Part shown: piece by piece, positions 31,936 to 40,793 of the stretch | Layout of the letters: every line of letters begins with the position of its first letter | Position numbering within the stretch: position 1 is the first letter of the stretch | Origin: Thalassospira xianhensis MCCC 1A02616 | GTDB lineage: Bacteria; Pseudomonadota; Alphaproteobacteria; Rhodospirillales; Thalassospiraceae | DNA: 41,741 nt | Direction: 5' to 3' | Assembly (NCBI RefSeq): GCF_003326475.1 | Contig: NZ_JPWA01000038.1 | Location: forward strand, 1-41,741 | Translations under genes and position numbers: made by a program | The notes under the pieces: model-generated | Databases searched by the model: none | Seen by the model: the letters and a program-made list of their open reading frames with translations, nothing else | What the model was told of the DNA's origin: nothing

Positions 31936-32739
31936 TCAGTAATTGACCGTCAATCCATGCCGGTTCATCAGGCTTTCAAACGTGCCGTTCTGCTTGACGA
32001 TGGCAAGGGCCGCGTTGAAGCGTTCGAGCAGTTCATCACCGTTCGGATAGTCTTTTGACGTCATCAGAAAAAGGCCGGCGCCCGGAAGCAGCGGTTTTTC
32101 GATTGTATAGAATTTTTCGGCTTCTTCTGGCGGGAACAGGTTTCGGATCACGTGCCAGCCCACCGAGCGCGCGGTGGAAAACAGATCAATTCGGCCCATG
32201 TGCAGCATCCGGAAATTCTGTTCTTCGGACAGGGCATATTCGACATTTAGCCCGGCATCATTAAACCATGGCTGATAGTAATATCCCTGTATGCCACCAA
32301 GGCGGTACGGTTTGAGATCGGTCAGCTCATCATAGTGGATGGCCGGTCTGGCACCCTGTGCGTTATAGGCGAAAAACGGGGAATCTTCGATATAGAGCGC
32401 GTCGGAGAAATTGAATTTCCGTTCGCGTTCTTCGGACCGGCGATAGGGCAATGTGCCCCATGCCTCGAGATTTTCAACATCCTGTTCGCCGCGCTTCCAC
32501 GGTTTGAATTCAAATTCGAAACGGACATCCATTTCATCGCCGATGGCCTTGAACAGATCAGGAAGGAAGCTTTCCCGTGCCGTGGCGTGGATATAGGGCG
32601 GGTAATCGTTGGTGACGATCACCAGCGTTTCATGGGCACCTGCCTGTGGCAGTTCATGCGCCTTTGCGTGTGTCTGTGTCTGGATCTGGGCGAGCAGCAC
32701 AAAAACCGCTGTCAGCCAGACCTTGCGAAAGAATGTCAT
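31936..32739 (-). CDS. Periplasmic solute-binding protein, family 3
   Basis: A 267-residue protein with a signal peptide (residues ~1-24, cut after THA). The body matches SBP_bac_3: ETLVIVTNDYPPYIH (~37-51), LFKAIGDEM, WKRGEQDVENLEAWGTLPYRRSEERERKFNFSD (located ~80-112), GGIQGYYYQPWF (~148) and GRIDLFSTARSVGWHVIRN (~182). No ABC permease or ATPase gene is adjacent, so it is an orphan binding protein, perhaps a sensor input. Ligand is likely a polar amino acid or similar. Confidence 0.82.
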   Translation of the reverse strand: MTFFRKVWLTAVFVLLAQIQTQTHAKAHELPQAGAHETLVIVTNDYPPYIHATARESFLPDLFKAIGDEMDVRFEFEFKPWKRGEQDVENLEAWGTLPYRRSEERERKFNFSDALYIEDSPFFAYNAQGARPAIHYDELTDLKPYRLGGIQGYYYQPWFNDAGLNVEYALSEEQNFRMLHMGRIDLFSTARSVGWHVIRNLFPPEEAEKFYTIEKPLLPGAGLFLMTSKDYPNGDELLERFNAALAIVKQNGTFESLMNRHGLTVNY

Positions 32740-32866
32740 CCGTGTCCTTTTCCCGGCAATACCGGGTGATTGCCTGCGGTGTTCTATCGTGACCGCAATT
32801 CAACCGTGTGTTCCATTGTATATGGGTCGACCAGAAGGACTTTGCAGGGGCAAGAGCACAAAACAC

Positions 32867-32896
32867 AAAGGCCGCAGAGGGAGAGCTGCGGCCTTT
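32867..32896. terminator. Terminator of the ABC importer operon
   Basis: A perfect 11-base stem AAAGGCCGCAG / CTGCGGCCTTT with an 8-base loop; on the minus strand the stem is followed by a T-rich tail (CTTTGTGTTTT). It lies 61 bases past the ATPase stop. Confidence 0.85.
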
Positions 32897-32957
32897 ATGC
32901 AGATGCGCCGTGGTGTGAAGGGTGCAAACGGCGCGGGAGACGACGGCGTGCCTTGCC

Positions 32958-34070
32958 CTAGGCGGTGCGCGCCATATGAGGTTCGCTTTCCGGGGGCAGG
33001 CGCAATTCGGTTTGGGTATCAAAAACGTGAACTTTTTCCATGTCGAACGCGATATGGATGAAGCTGTCGACGGCGAAATCCGGGCGGTCGAGGGTAAAGA
33101 TTTTGACCGGGTTGCCCGCGAGTGACACATGAACAAGGGTTGAAAGTCCCATCGGTTCGATCAGTTCGACCCGGGCGGGAATGCCGCCGTTACCATCAGG
33201 AACAAGGGCGATATGTTCGGGGCGCGCGCCAAGGGTCACGGTCTGATTGGCCGTTGCTCCGCGTGCGGGCAGGACGGGTACAAAAGACCCGTCGGTCAGG
33301 CGGATGCCGGTCGTGTCGTTTTGCGCAATTTCATAGGCCCCTTTGAGGAAGTTCATCGCCGGTGATCCGATGAAACTTGCGACAAAGATGTTGGCGGGGC
33401 GGTCATAGATTTCGACCGGGCTTCCGACCTGCTGAATGATGCCGTCATGCATGGCAACGATCCGGTCGGCCATGGTCATGGCTTCGATCTGGTCATGGGT
33501 GACATAGACCGAGGTCGCGCCAAGGCGGCGGTGCAGTTTGCGGATTTCGGTGCGCATCTGTTCGCGAAGCCGGGCATCAAGGTTGGATAGCGGTTCGTCA
33601 AACAGGAAGGCCTGCGGTTTGCGGACGATGGCGCGCCCCATGGCAACGCGTTGGCGCTGCCCACCCGAAAGGGCCTTTGGCCGCCGTTCGAGAAGGGCGG
33701 TCAGGCCAAGGATTTCGGCGACATTGGTGATCGCATCGGCGATTTTTTCCTTGGCGGTTTTGCGCAGTGTGAGCGCGTAGCTCATATTTTCGGCGACCGA
33801 CATATGGGGATAAAGCGCATAGGATTGAAAGACCATGGCGATGTCGCGGTCCTTGGGCTGCAATTCATTGACGACCGTGCCGCCGATGGAAATCGCGCCC
33901 GATGTGATGTCCTCCAGCCCGGCAATCATGCGAAGCAGGGTCGATTTGCCACAGCCCGACGGGCCGACCAGAACGATGAATTCACCATCCTGGATATCAA
34001 GGTCGATCCCGTGCAGGACATCGACCGCGCCATAGCTTTTGACGGCATTTGAAATTTCAATGGAAGCCAT
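32958..34070 (-). CDS. Sugar-type ABC transporter ATPase (UgpC/MalK family)
   Basis: A 370-residue cytosolic ATPase that powers the importer. Walker A is GPSGCGKST (~37-45), Q-loop near FQSYALYPHM, signature LSGGQRQRVAMGRA (~134-147), Walker B FLFDEPLSNLDA (~153-164) and the switch His in VTHDQ (~190). A C-terminal TOBE domain (from ~240) is typical of CUT1 ATPases that serve oligosaccharide or glycerol-phosphate uptake. AGAGG precedes its ATG, 10 bases after the upstream permease stop. It is the last gene of the operon. Confidence 0.93.
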   Translation of the reverse strand: MASIEISNAVKSYGAVDVLHGIDLDIQDGEFIVLVGPSGCGKSTLLRMIAGLEDITSGAISIGGTVVNELQPKDRDIAMVFQSYALYPHMSVAENMSYALTLRKTAKEKIADAITNVAEILGLTALLERRPKALSGGQRQRVAMGRAIVRKPQAFLFDEPLSNLDARLREQMRTEIRKLHRRLGATSVYVTHDQIEAMTMADRIVAMHDGIIQQVGSPVEIYDRPANIFVASFIGSPAMNFLKGAYEIAQNDTTGIRLTDGSFVPVLPARGATANQTVTLGARPEHIALVPDGNGGIPARVELIEPMGLSTLVHVSLAGNPVKIFTLDRPDFAVDSFIHIAFDMEKVHVFDTQTELRLPPESEPHMARTA

Positions 34071-34080
34071 TTGGGTCCTC

Positions 34081-34932
34081 TTATCCTTTCACAGCGCCAG
34101 CCGTGAGCCCCTGCACCAGATAACGCTGGATCAGCAGGAAGAACGCGCAGGCCGGGATCAGGGCCAGCACACCGGCGGCCATCATCTGACCGAAATCGAC
34201 ACTGAATTTTGAAACGAATGACAGCAGACCGACCGGGAAGGTCGATGCACTTTCGCTGCTGACCAGCATCAGGGCGAACAAAAGCTCGCTCCAGGCGGCG
34301 GTGAAAACAAAGCCGAGCGTTGCCGCCACACCGGGTAGGGTAAGCGGCAGAATGATGCGTCGGAAGGCCTGAAAGCGGGTATTGCCATCGATCATCGCGG
34401 CTTCTTCGAGATCCTTGGGAATGCCGTCAAAGAAGGACTGCATCAGGAAGGTCGCGAACGGCACATTGAACGCCGTATAGACGATGATCAGTCCCGTCAG
34501 GCTGTCGGTCAGGCCAAGCGGGGCCAGAATTTTAAAGATCGGCGCAATCAGCATGACCAGCGGGAACATCTGGGTGATCAGCATCAGGGCGACGATGATC
34601 ATCTTGCCGCGAAAGGCAAAGCGCGAGAAGGAATAGCCGGTCACGGCGGCGACCATGGTGGTCACAATCGCGGTGGTGCCCGCAACGATCACGGAATTCA
34701 GGAAATAATGCGGAAAGTTGCTTTGGGTCAGGACGAAGAAATAGTTTTCCCACGTGGTCCGTGACGGCCACATCCGCACGCCTTCGGTATACAGGATGTC
34801 GTTGGGCGTGACCGATACCTTGAGCAGCCAGTAAAGCGGGAACAGGGCAAAGACGACAAAGGCCCCGATCATCAGATAATGGCTGCCCCAATAGACCAGT
34901 TTGCGGGCGGGTGAATTTCCGGAAACGTTCAT
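34081..34932 (-). CDS. CUT1 ABC importer permease (MalG-like)
   Basis: A 283-residue membrane protein with six spans. The cytoplasmic coupling motif is EEAAMIDGNTRFQAFRRIILPL (residues ~189-210), the EAA loop that docks on the ATPase. N-terminal FALFPLYWLLKVSV and the C-terminal YLVQGLTAGAVKG ending are typical MalG-type features. It follows the partner permease by 18 bases on the minus strand. Confidence 0.92.
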   Translation of the reverse strand: MNVSGNSPARKLVYWGSHYLMIGAFVVFALFPLYWLLKVSVTPNDILYTEGVRMWPSRTTWENYFFVLTQSNFPHYFLNSVIVAGTTAIVTTMVAAVTGYSFSRFAFRGKMIIVALMLITQMFPLVMLIAPIFKILAPLGLTDSLTGLIIVYTAFNVPFATFLMQSFFDGIPKDLEEAAMIDGNTRFQAFRRIILPLTLPGVAATLGFVFTAAWSELLFALMLVSSESASTFPVGLLSFVSKFSVDFGQMMAAGVLALIPACAFFLLIQRYLVQGLTAGAVKG

Positions 34933-34950
34933 GTTCTTTGATCCCTTGCC

Positions 34951-35892
34951 CTAGCTGTCGGCATGCGTCATGGCGCGGCGCAGTGCAATCACACCCAGCG
35001 CATAGGCCAGCAGCAGAACCAGAAGGACGGCTGCAATCGCCGAGGCATAGCCGAAATCAAGGCGGCGGAAGGCCTGGGTGAAGATGTAGGATGCGACGAT
35101 CTGGGTTGAGTCCGCCGGGCCGCCATTGGTCATGACGACGATCAGATCGGCGAAATTGGCAATCCAGATGGTGCGCAGCATCAGCGTGATCGCAATGGTC
35201 GGGGCCAAAAACGGCAGGGTGATGCTGATGAATTGCTGACGGGTGGTCGCGCCATCGATGGCGGCGGCCTCATAGAGTTCCTTGGGGATGGATTGCAGGG
35301 CAGCCAGCAGGGTGATGGCAAAGAACGGAATGCCAAACCAGATATTGGCAACAATCGGCCCCCACATCGCAAGGTCCGGATCGGACAGGATGTTAAACGG
35401 GGTTTCCATCAGGCCAAGGGCGGTAAACCAGTGCGGCAGCGGTCCGACGACGGGATTGAACATCCATGCCCAGTTCAGGCCCGACAAAAAGGTCGGCACA
35501 GCCCACGGGAGAAATACCAGCGCCTGAACCAGCCGGCGTCCAAGGAAATCCCGGTTAAGCAACAGGGCAAGGATCAGGCCAAGCGTGAACTGGAATAACA
35601 GGGAGCCGAAAGTCCACCACGCGGTATTGACCAATGCGCCAAGAAAGGCGTCGTCGGTGATCAGGGTCTGGAAATGGGCCGTGCCGACAAAGCCGCCACT
35701 GAACGGATTGAGGATACGGATATCGCGAAAGGCATAGCTTAGCCCCAGAACGAGGGGCATCAGCATCACCGCGATGATCAGGATCAGGGCGGGGGAAACA
35801 TAAAGATAGGGTTCAAGAATGCCGGACAGTCTTCTGGAGATTACCCCCCGCCTTTCGACGGGGAGTTTTCCGGCCTGCATTGCAGTGGTCAC
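34951..35892 (-). CDS. CUT1 ABC importer permease (MalF-like)
   Basis: A membrane protein of about 313 residues with six spans. The EAA loop reads LYEAAAIDGATTRQQFISITLP (~residue 204-225). SPALILIIAVMLMPLVLGLSYAF marks the first span. I chose GTG 35892, which overlaps the binding-protein stop as GTGA, the usual coupling; ATG at 35880 and 35910 are alternatives. It forms the transmembrane pair with the MalG-like gene downstream. Confidence 0.9.
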   Translation of the reverse strand: MTTAMQAGKLPVERRGVISRRLSGILEPYLYVSPALILIIAVMLMPLVLGLSYAFRDIRILNPFSGGFVGTAHFQTLITDDAFLGALVNTAWWTFGSLLFQFTLGLILALLLNRDFLGRRLVQALVFLPWAVPTFLSGLNWAWMFNPVVGPLPHWFTALGLMETPFNILSDPDLAMWGPIVANIWFGIPFFAITLLAALQSIPKELYEAAAIDGATTRQQFISITLPFLAPTIAITLMLRTIWIANFADLIVVMTNGGPADSTQIVASYIFTQAFRRLDFGYASAIAAVLLVLLLAYALGVIALRRAMTHADS

Positions 35893-37157
35893 TGATTTGC
35901 CGCCATCCATTTTTTCTGTGCCGGGGTCAGGTATTCGGCCCACTGTTTTGCCAGTTCTTCGGGCGAAATCCGGCCGAGCATGGCTTCCTGACTGGTGCGG
36001 ATCACAAGGCTGTCCTTGAAGAAGGCGAATTCTTCAAGATGGGTCGGCATGACGGTTGGGTGAACGTCGGGATCGGACAGTTCGTTGAACCAGCCTTCGA
36101 ATTGCGGGCTGGCAAAGAACGGATCGCTTTCGGCACCATTATGGATCGGAAGCGCCCCGATGCGCTTGTTCCAGGCAAGGTTGCTGTCCTTGGATTCAAG
36201 ATGGGCGATGAGGTTCCATGCCTCGTCCTTGTGTTCGCTGTTGGCAAACATTGACCAGCCGGCATAGCCGATGGTCGGGAAGGCCTTGCCCGACGGGCCT
36301 TTTGGCATGGTGGTGACGCCGAAATCCTCTTCTTTCATGCGGCTTGAAATCGCGATCAGGGCGTCCGGATCCTGATCAAGCATCGCACAGGTGCCGGAAT
36401 AGAACCCGGCGACGATTTCGTTAAAGCCCCAGTTCAGGCTGTCTTTGGGGGCCAGTCCGTCCTTGTAGATATCGATCAGATATTCAAGACCGTCGGTCCA
36501 GCCCTCAGAGGCAAAGGTGCTTTGGCCGTCTTCGGTAAAGAATTCGTTCGATCCGGCGGCGGTCGCGCCAAACATCACCCAGCCATTCAGCCCGCCGGGG
36601 CCGCCGCGCATGCAATAACCATATTTGCCGGGAAGGGCGGATACCTTTTCGGCGGCTGCGCGGAAGTCATCGAGCGTTACCGGGACTTCGGTTACACCGG
36701 CTTCTTCGAACAGCTTTTTGTTATAGAACATCGCGCGCAGATAGAAGCCATAAGGCAGCATATAGGCGGTGTTGTTGGCCGAACGGGCAAATTCAAGCGC
36801 GCGGTCATTAAGCGTTTTCGCCCCGTCCCATTCCTTGATGTAAGGTTCGAGGCTTTCGAGCGCGCCGTTATTGGCATAAAGGGTCAGCCACGTATCGGGC
36901 ATTTCAACGATGTCAGGGGTTTGGCCCGCCGATACCATGGTGGCGAATTTTTCAAACGCCTGCCCCCATGGAAGCGATGTGATTTCGACGGTCACACCGG
37001 GATTGGCCGCCTCGTATTCCGCGACCAGGCTTTTGAGCGTTTCGGTGCGTTCCGGGCTTGTGATGACTTCGACAAGCTTCAGCGTGGTATCGGCATGGGC
37101 CTGACTTGTCAGAACGAGAGAGGTCACACCTGCCAGTAATGTTGTTTTCCAGTTCAT
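35889..37157 (-). CDS. CUT1 ABC importer solute-binding protein
   Basis: A 422-residue periplasmic binding protein from ATG 37157 with an AGGGAA site. The signal peptide is residues 1-22 (cut after AHA). Family points are VAEYEAANPGVTVEI (~42-56), PDIVEMPDTWLTLYANNGALESLEPY (~80-105), a MLPYGFYLRAMFYNK region (~132), AMLDQDPDAL and a Trp-rich end. These are SBP_bac_1 (family 1) proteins for oligosaccharides or related polyols. A long frame upstream of 37157 is not used. It delivers its ligand to the permease pair; the exact ligand is unknown. Confidence 0.9.
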   Translation of the reverse strand: MNWKTTLLAGVTSLVLTSQAHADTTLKLVEVITSPERTETLKSLVAEYEAANPGVTVEITSLPWGQAFEKFATMVSAGQTPDIVEMPDTWLTLYANNGALESLEPYIKEWDGAKTLNDRALEFARSANNTAYMLPYGFYLRAMFYNKKLFEEAGVTEVPVTLDDFRAAAEKVSALPGKYGYCMRGGPGGLNGWVMFGATAAGSNEFFTEDGQSTFASEGWTDGLEYLIDIYKDGLAPKDSLNWGFNEIVAGFYSGTCAMLDQDPDALIAISSRMKEEDFGVTTMPKGPSGKAFPTIGYAGWSMFANSEHKDEAWNLIAHLESKDSNLAWNKRIGALPIHNGAESDPFFASPQFEGWFNELSDPDVHPTVMPTHLEEFAFFKDSLVIRTSQEAMLGRISPEELAKQWAEYLTPAQKKWMAANQ

Positions 37158-37186
37158 TGTGAAGTTCCCTGTTTTAAAGAGTATTC

Positions 37187-38386
37187 TTACTTCAGGCTTG
37201 CCCCGATTGCCTGTGTCAGGTCGGCCCGGAGGTCTTCCGGGCTTTCGAGGCCGATATGCAGGCGGACCAGATTTTCCGGCACGCCAAAGCGCAGTGCGGA
37301 ATTGGGCCCGCCGACTTGTGCGCGCGTCACCAGCGCAGGCACAATCAGGCTTTCGTGCCCGCCCCATGACACGCCGATCTTGAAGATGCGCAGCGCATCG
37401 ACAAATTTCGGGATATCGACATTCGGGGAGAACTCGAACGAGAACAGACCGGATGATCCGGTCAGGCCGGGGGGCGTTTGCCCGCCCAGACGCGGATGGT
37501 GAACCGCGATGACTTCGGGGTGGTCGGCAAGGAAACCGGCAATGGCCAGACCCGATCTTTCATGTTCATGCATGCGGGCCGACAAGGTGCGAAGCCCGCG
37601 CAGCAAAAGCCAGCCGTCAAAGGCCGAAAGTTTGGCCCCCAGATAGGGCAGGATGGTGGACCGGACATTGCCGATGAATTCGGCCGATCCGGCAATCACG
37701 CCTGCGACCACGTCGCTATGCCCGCCAAGATATTTGGATGCGGAGTGAACCACGACATCGCAGCCCAATGTTGCGGGCTGGCAGAAAATCGGCGATGCCC
37801 AGCTGTTATCAATGATCGATACCGCCCCGGCGGCGCGTGCGATATCGCAAAGGGTTTTGATATCGTGGGTGTGGAAGGTCCAGCTTGTCGGGCTTTCAAG
37901 ATAGAGGATCCTGGCACCGGGAATGGCGACGCGCACCGCACCGATATCGCGGCCATCGACATAGTCGACCGTGACATTCATATCGCGCAGGAACATCTCG
38001 AAAAACCGGAAGGCATCGGGATAAAGATGTTCGACAGCAACGATCCGGTCCCCGGGGCGGACCACGGACAGGACGGCGGACGAGATTGCGGCCATGCCGC
38101 TTGCCGTGCCCAATGCGTCCTCGGTTTTTTCAAGGGCGGCGATTTTTTCCTCGAACGCGCGGACGGTCGGGTTGAGGCCGCGTGAATAGACCGGGCGGGT
38201 TTTGCGCCCGGCATAGGTTTCGACCATTTCGGCGAAGTTTTCGAACACGAAAAGCGAGTTCTGGAAAATCGGCGGCACGACCGCATTGGCGAAATGAGTT
38301 TCGTCATAGGCCAGCCGGGTCGCGGGGGACAGGGCGTCGTCCAGTGTTCTGCTGTTTGCCGGTTTATCGGAATTATTGTTGTTCAT
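37187..38386 (-). CDS. Cys/Met-metabolism PLP enzyme (cystathionine lyase-like)
   Basis: A 399-residue fold-type I PLP enzyme of the MetB/MetC group. Motifs are YSRGLNPTVRAFEEKIAALE (~68-87), GTASGMAAISSAVL (~93-106), IDNSWASPIF (cofactor Asp, ~192) and the lysine motif VVHSASKYLGGHSDVVAG (~212-229), with SFEFSPN and LRFGVPENLVRLHIGLE near the end. It cleaves or forms C-S bonds in amino-acid substrates. It overlaps the regulator upstream by 14 bases and precedes the importer genes by 30 bases, so it belongs to the same operon and probably acts on the imported compound or a product of it. Confidence 0.9.
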   Translation of the reverse strand: MNNNNSDKPANSRTLDDALSPATRLAYDETHFANAVVPPIFQNSLFVFENFAEMVETYAGRKTRPVYSRGLNPTVRAFEEKIAALEKTEDALGTASGMAAISSAVLSVVRPGDRIVAVEHLYPDAFRFFEMFLRDMNVTVDYVDGRDIGAVRVAIPGARILYLESPTSWTFHTHDIKTLCDIARAAGAVSIIDNSWASPIFCQPATLGCDVVVHSASKYLGGHSDVVAGVIAGSAEFIGNVRSTILPYLGAKLSAFDGWLLLRGLRTLSARMHEHERSGLAIAGFLADHPEVIAVHHPRLGGQTPPGLTGSSGLFSFEFSPNVDIPKFVDALRIFKIGVSWGGHESLIVPALVTRAQVGGPNSALRFGVPENLVRLHIGLESPEDLRADLTQAIGASLK

Positions 38387-39092
38387 TGGACATTCTCACG
38401 ATGTCGTTTTCGACAATTTCAAGGATGGCAAGCGTGTGCTGACGGGCGGCTTCGGGGTCGCGCGCGACAATCGCGTCAAACAGCATGCGGTGAAATTCAA
38501 AGGATTCCTTGGCGAAGTCCGGGCGATTGAACGGCTGGGCAAAGAAGCTTTCAAACGCTTCGCGCATCTGGCCGAGTAACTGCTCAAACAAAGGATTGCC
38601 TGACGCCTTGTAGATCGAGAGGTGATATACAAGGTCGGCCTGGCCGGCGGTGCCAAATTCCAGATGTTCGGCTTCCATTGCATCAAGGGCGGCCCGCATT
38701 GCTTCGATATCCGCATCGCTTGCGCGTTTGGCGGCCAGCATGCTGGCTTCGACTTCAAGGCCGCGGCGGACTTCAAGGGTTTGCAGCAATCCATCACGCT
38801 GGGTGGCGATGGAAAGCGGCATGAACAGGGTTTGTTCACTGACCGGGCGTTTCAGGTAGGTGCCCGATCCGCGTTTGATTTCGACGATGCCAAGCGCCTG
38901 CATATGGCCAATTGCTTCGCGGATGCTGGATCGGCCGACCTGAAGGCCCGCCATCAGTTCGCGTTCGGGCGGCAATTGATCGCCGGGTTTGAGGTCCGAC
39001 TGCACGATGAATTGCGTCAGGGATTCAAGGATCGCATCGCGACGCCCCGATGTCTGTATGGGTCGGATAGTGGCACCTGCCGATTGCGACAC
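38373..39092 (-). CDS. FCD-type GntR regulator (FadR subfamily)
   Basis: A 239-residue protein. The winged-helix domain is residues ~15-85: LKPGDQLPPERELMAGLQVGRSSIREAIGHMQALGIVEIKRGSGTYL (positions ~34-80). The FCD ligand domain follows, with LEVRRGLEVEASMLAA (~106-121), the metal/ligand region YHLSIYKASGNPLF (~155) and EFHRMLFDAIVARD (~198). It is the first gene of the operon and overlaps the PLP gene, so it probably represses the whole importer-enzyme unit until its ligand is present. A TGGTC/GACCA repeat lies upstream. Confidence 0.92.
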   Translation of the reverse strand: MSQSAGATIRPIQTSGRRDAILESLTQFIVQSDLKPGDQLPPERELMAGLQVGRSSIREAIGHMQALGIVEIKRGSGTYLKRPVSEQTLFMPLSIATQRDGLLQTLEVRRGLEVEASMLAAKRASDADIEAMRAALDAMEAEHLEFGTAGQADLVYHLSIYKASGNPLFEQLLGQMREAFESFFAQPFNRPDFAKESFEFHRMLFDAIVARDPEAARQHTLAILEIVENDIVRMSNEQQ

Positions 39093-39138
39093 TTCACACC
39101 TTTATCTGATTTTCACATCGCCCCGGCGACCGGATATG

Positions 39139-39186
39139 TGGTCAGCCATCAGACGTCAGACCAATTTTGGAATTGAATCGGTTCAA
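39139..39186. promoter_or_regulatory. Putative GntR operators upstream of the importer operon
   Basis: TGGTC (39139-39143) and GACCA (39159-39163) form an inverted repeat of the type bound by FCD/FadR regulators. A second perfect inverted repeat TTGAA-TCGG-TTCAA lies at 39173-39186. Both are within 95 bases of the regulator start. Confidence 0.45.
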
Positions 39187-39463
39187 GTCAAGCGGAAATG
39201 AAAAGGGTGACGATGTTTTGCACGCGCGAATGGCGGCAGTATGCCGGTTTTCGGGCCTTTGGCGGCGATGGGAATGGTGGGGTGGGTGCGCTGCAAATCC
39301 GGATGATCCGGGGGCGTTTGACCGGGAAATTCCGTTGATCGGCGTGCGCGCGGCAGGGAGTCGGTGTGAAGGGCCGCGGGATTGGGAGGTGAGAATAGGG
39401 GCGATGGTGCTGATTAAGCGCGGGAAGGCGGGCGGAAGGGTAACGAGCAGCTTGGCATAAAAA

Positions 39464-39490
39464 ACGCGCCGCATGGGGGATGCGGCGCGT
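39464..39490 (-). terminator. Terminator of the secreted hydrolase gene
   Basis: A perfect 11-base stem ACGCGCCGCAT / ATGCGGCGCGT with a GGGGG loop; on the minus strand it is followed by TTTTTTATG. It lies 40 bases past the hydrolase stop. The rest of 39187-39463 shows no gene. Confidence 0.88.
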
Positions 39491-39528
39491 GAAGTTGGGC
39501 AGATCTTGAGGGAGGCAGGTGTTAAAGA

Positions 39529-40341
39529 TCAGTTGGTGTTGGCGGCCTTCAAGATCAGGTCGGCAACTTCTTTGGGGTGGGAAACCATGACGACGTGGGA
39601 TGCGCCATCAATCACAACGGTTTCCTGAGAATTCGCACGTTCCGCCATGAATTCCATTGCGGCGGGCGGGATGTTTTTATCGGCCGTGCCGTAGATGTGG
39701 AAGGACGGCAGGTCTTTCCATGCGGCATCGCCAGACGGTTCGTTCAGGGCAAAGTCGGTGACTGGGCGTTGGGCAATCGCCATCAGGCGGGCCTTGTCAG
39801 CCGGAACGTCGGCGGCAAATTGCGCGTGGAATTTCGCCGGATCGATATAGAGATCATTCACACCGTTGCCGAGCGGAACCGGGGCTGCCAGGGCTTCACC
39901 CAGCGTGCCGCCGGGGAATTTTCCGGCCAGTTCGGCAATGGTTTCACCCTTTTTCGGGGCGAAAGAGGCGACATAGACCAGCGCCTTGACATTGGCCGCA
40001 TCGGTTGCCGCGTTGCTGATGACCGGCCCACCGTAGGAATGGCCGACCAGAACCACGTCACCCGGAATGCTGTCGATCAGGGAGCGGGTATAGGCGGCAT
40101 CGCCGGATACACTGCGCAGCGGGTTGGCAACGCTGATGACGCGATATCCTTCGTCCTGCAGGATCGGCGCGACCCCGTCCCAGCTGTCAGAGGCGGCAAA
40201 GGCACCATGGACCAGAAGGATGGTTGGTTTGGTGTTGGCGGCATTCGCGGCCGCCGTGTCAGCCGCAAAGGCCGGAGATTGCGCGGCCATCAGACCGAAG
40301 GCGAAAGCGGTCGCTTTCAGCAGGTTTTTCACATTCAGCAT
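39529..40341 (-). CDS. Secreted alpha/beta hydrolase
   Basis: A 270-residue protein with a signal peptide (residues ~1-26, cut after AFA). Motifs are ILLVHGAFAASDSW (oxyanion, ~42-55), VLVGHSYGG (nucleophile Ser, ~97-105), an IYGTADKNIPP region (Asp, ~217) and IDGASHVVMVSHP (catalytic His, ~244). It belongs to the AB-hydrolase group with esterase- or haloperoxidase-like members. I chose the second ATG (40341) because AAGGAAG lies at the proper distance; the first ATG abuts that site. A strong palindrome (40431-40452) lies upstream, so it may be controlled by a MarR-like regulator encoded elsewhere. Confidence 0.88.
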   Translation of the reverse strand: MLNVKNLLKATAFAFGLMAAQSPAFAADTAAANAANTKPTILLVHGAFAASDSWDGVAPILQDEGYRVISVANPLRSVSGDAAYTRSLIDSIPGDVVLVGHSYGGPVISNAATDAANVKALVYVASFAPKKGETIAELAGKFPGGTLGEALAAPVPLGNGVNDLYIDPAKFHAQFAADVPADKARLMAIAQRPVTDFALNEPSGDAAWKDLPSFHIYGTADKNIPPAAMEFMAERANSQETVVIDGASHVVMVSHPKEVADLILKAANTN

Positions 40342-40430
40342 TTTCATCTTCCTTTTCCCGGTTTCGCCGATGACCGGCCAAACGTTGTTTCGATGAAATG
40401 CTTGTAGCTGTGAATTTATGATCGCGCAAT

Positions 40431-40452
40431 ATTAAATCGTGTGCGATTTAAT
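40431..40452. promoter_or_regulatory. MarR-type operator palindrome
   Basis: A perfect inverted repeat ATTAAATCG-TGTG-CGATTTAAT, about 90 bases upstream of the secreted hydrolase start. It is AT-rich and 22 bases long, typical of MarR-family operators. No MarR gene lies next to it in this window. Confidence 0.6.
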
Positions 40453-40604
40453 CACGTGAGATCACATGGGCGTGAGGTCGGTATTGTGGCGGGGGTGCTG
40501 ATGGAGGTAAGGGCGGCAGGACACATTATCCGTTACTCCCGCGAGGGTGAGAGATTACGGTGCTGCGAGTTCGGTGGGCGGTTTTGAGGATGTGGCACGA
40601 AGGA

Positions 40605-40751
40605 CTGGATTCCCGCGTTCGCGGGAATGACGGTTTGGGGGAAGGGCGTGCCAGTTGTTCGTCCCTGCTGCGCGAAGGAGGGCATGGGACTGCGGATTGG
40701 GGCTGGTCTTATGGCATACCTGCCGTCACTCCCGCGAAGGCGGGAGTCCAT
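40605..40751. repeat. Dispersed two-hairpin palindromic element, copy 8 (expanded)
   Basis: The left hairpin (40605-40632) and the right hairpin (40723-40751) are normal, but 90 bases separate them, including a decayed half hairpin. Another decayed half (CGTTACTCCCGCGAGGG) lies at about 40531-40555. The upstream GGTTTTGAGGATGTGGCACG extension is present. Confidence 0.8.
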
Positions 40752-40793
40752 CTTGCGGCGGGTTTGGTGTGAATACTTCGGGTGCGGTGGGGC

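Noticed and set aside
39577..40407. 276-residue plus-strand frame
   Set aside because: Antisense shadow of the secreted hydrolase, which has signal peptide and catalytic motifs.
862..40751. Repeated GGATTCCCGC...GCGGGAATGACGG units as a CRISPR array
   Set aside because: Copies are kilobases apart, between ordinary genes, with no regular spacers and no cas genes.
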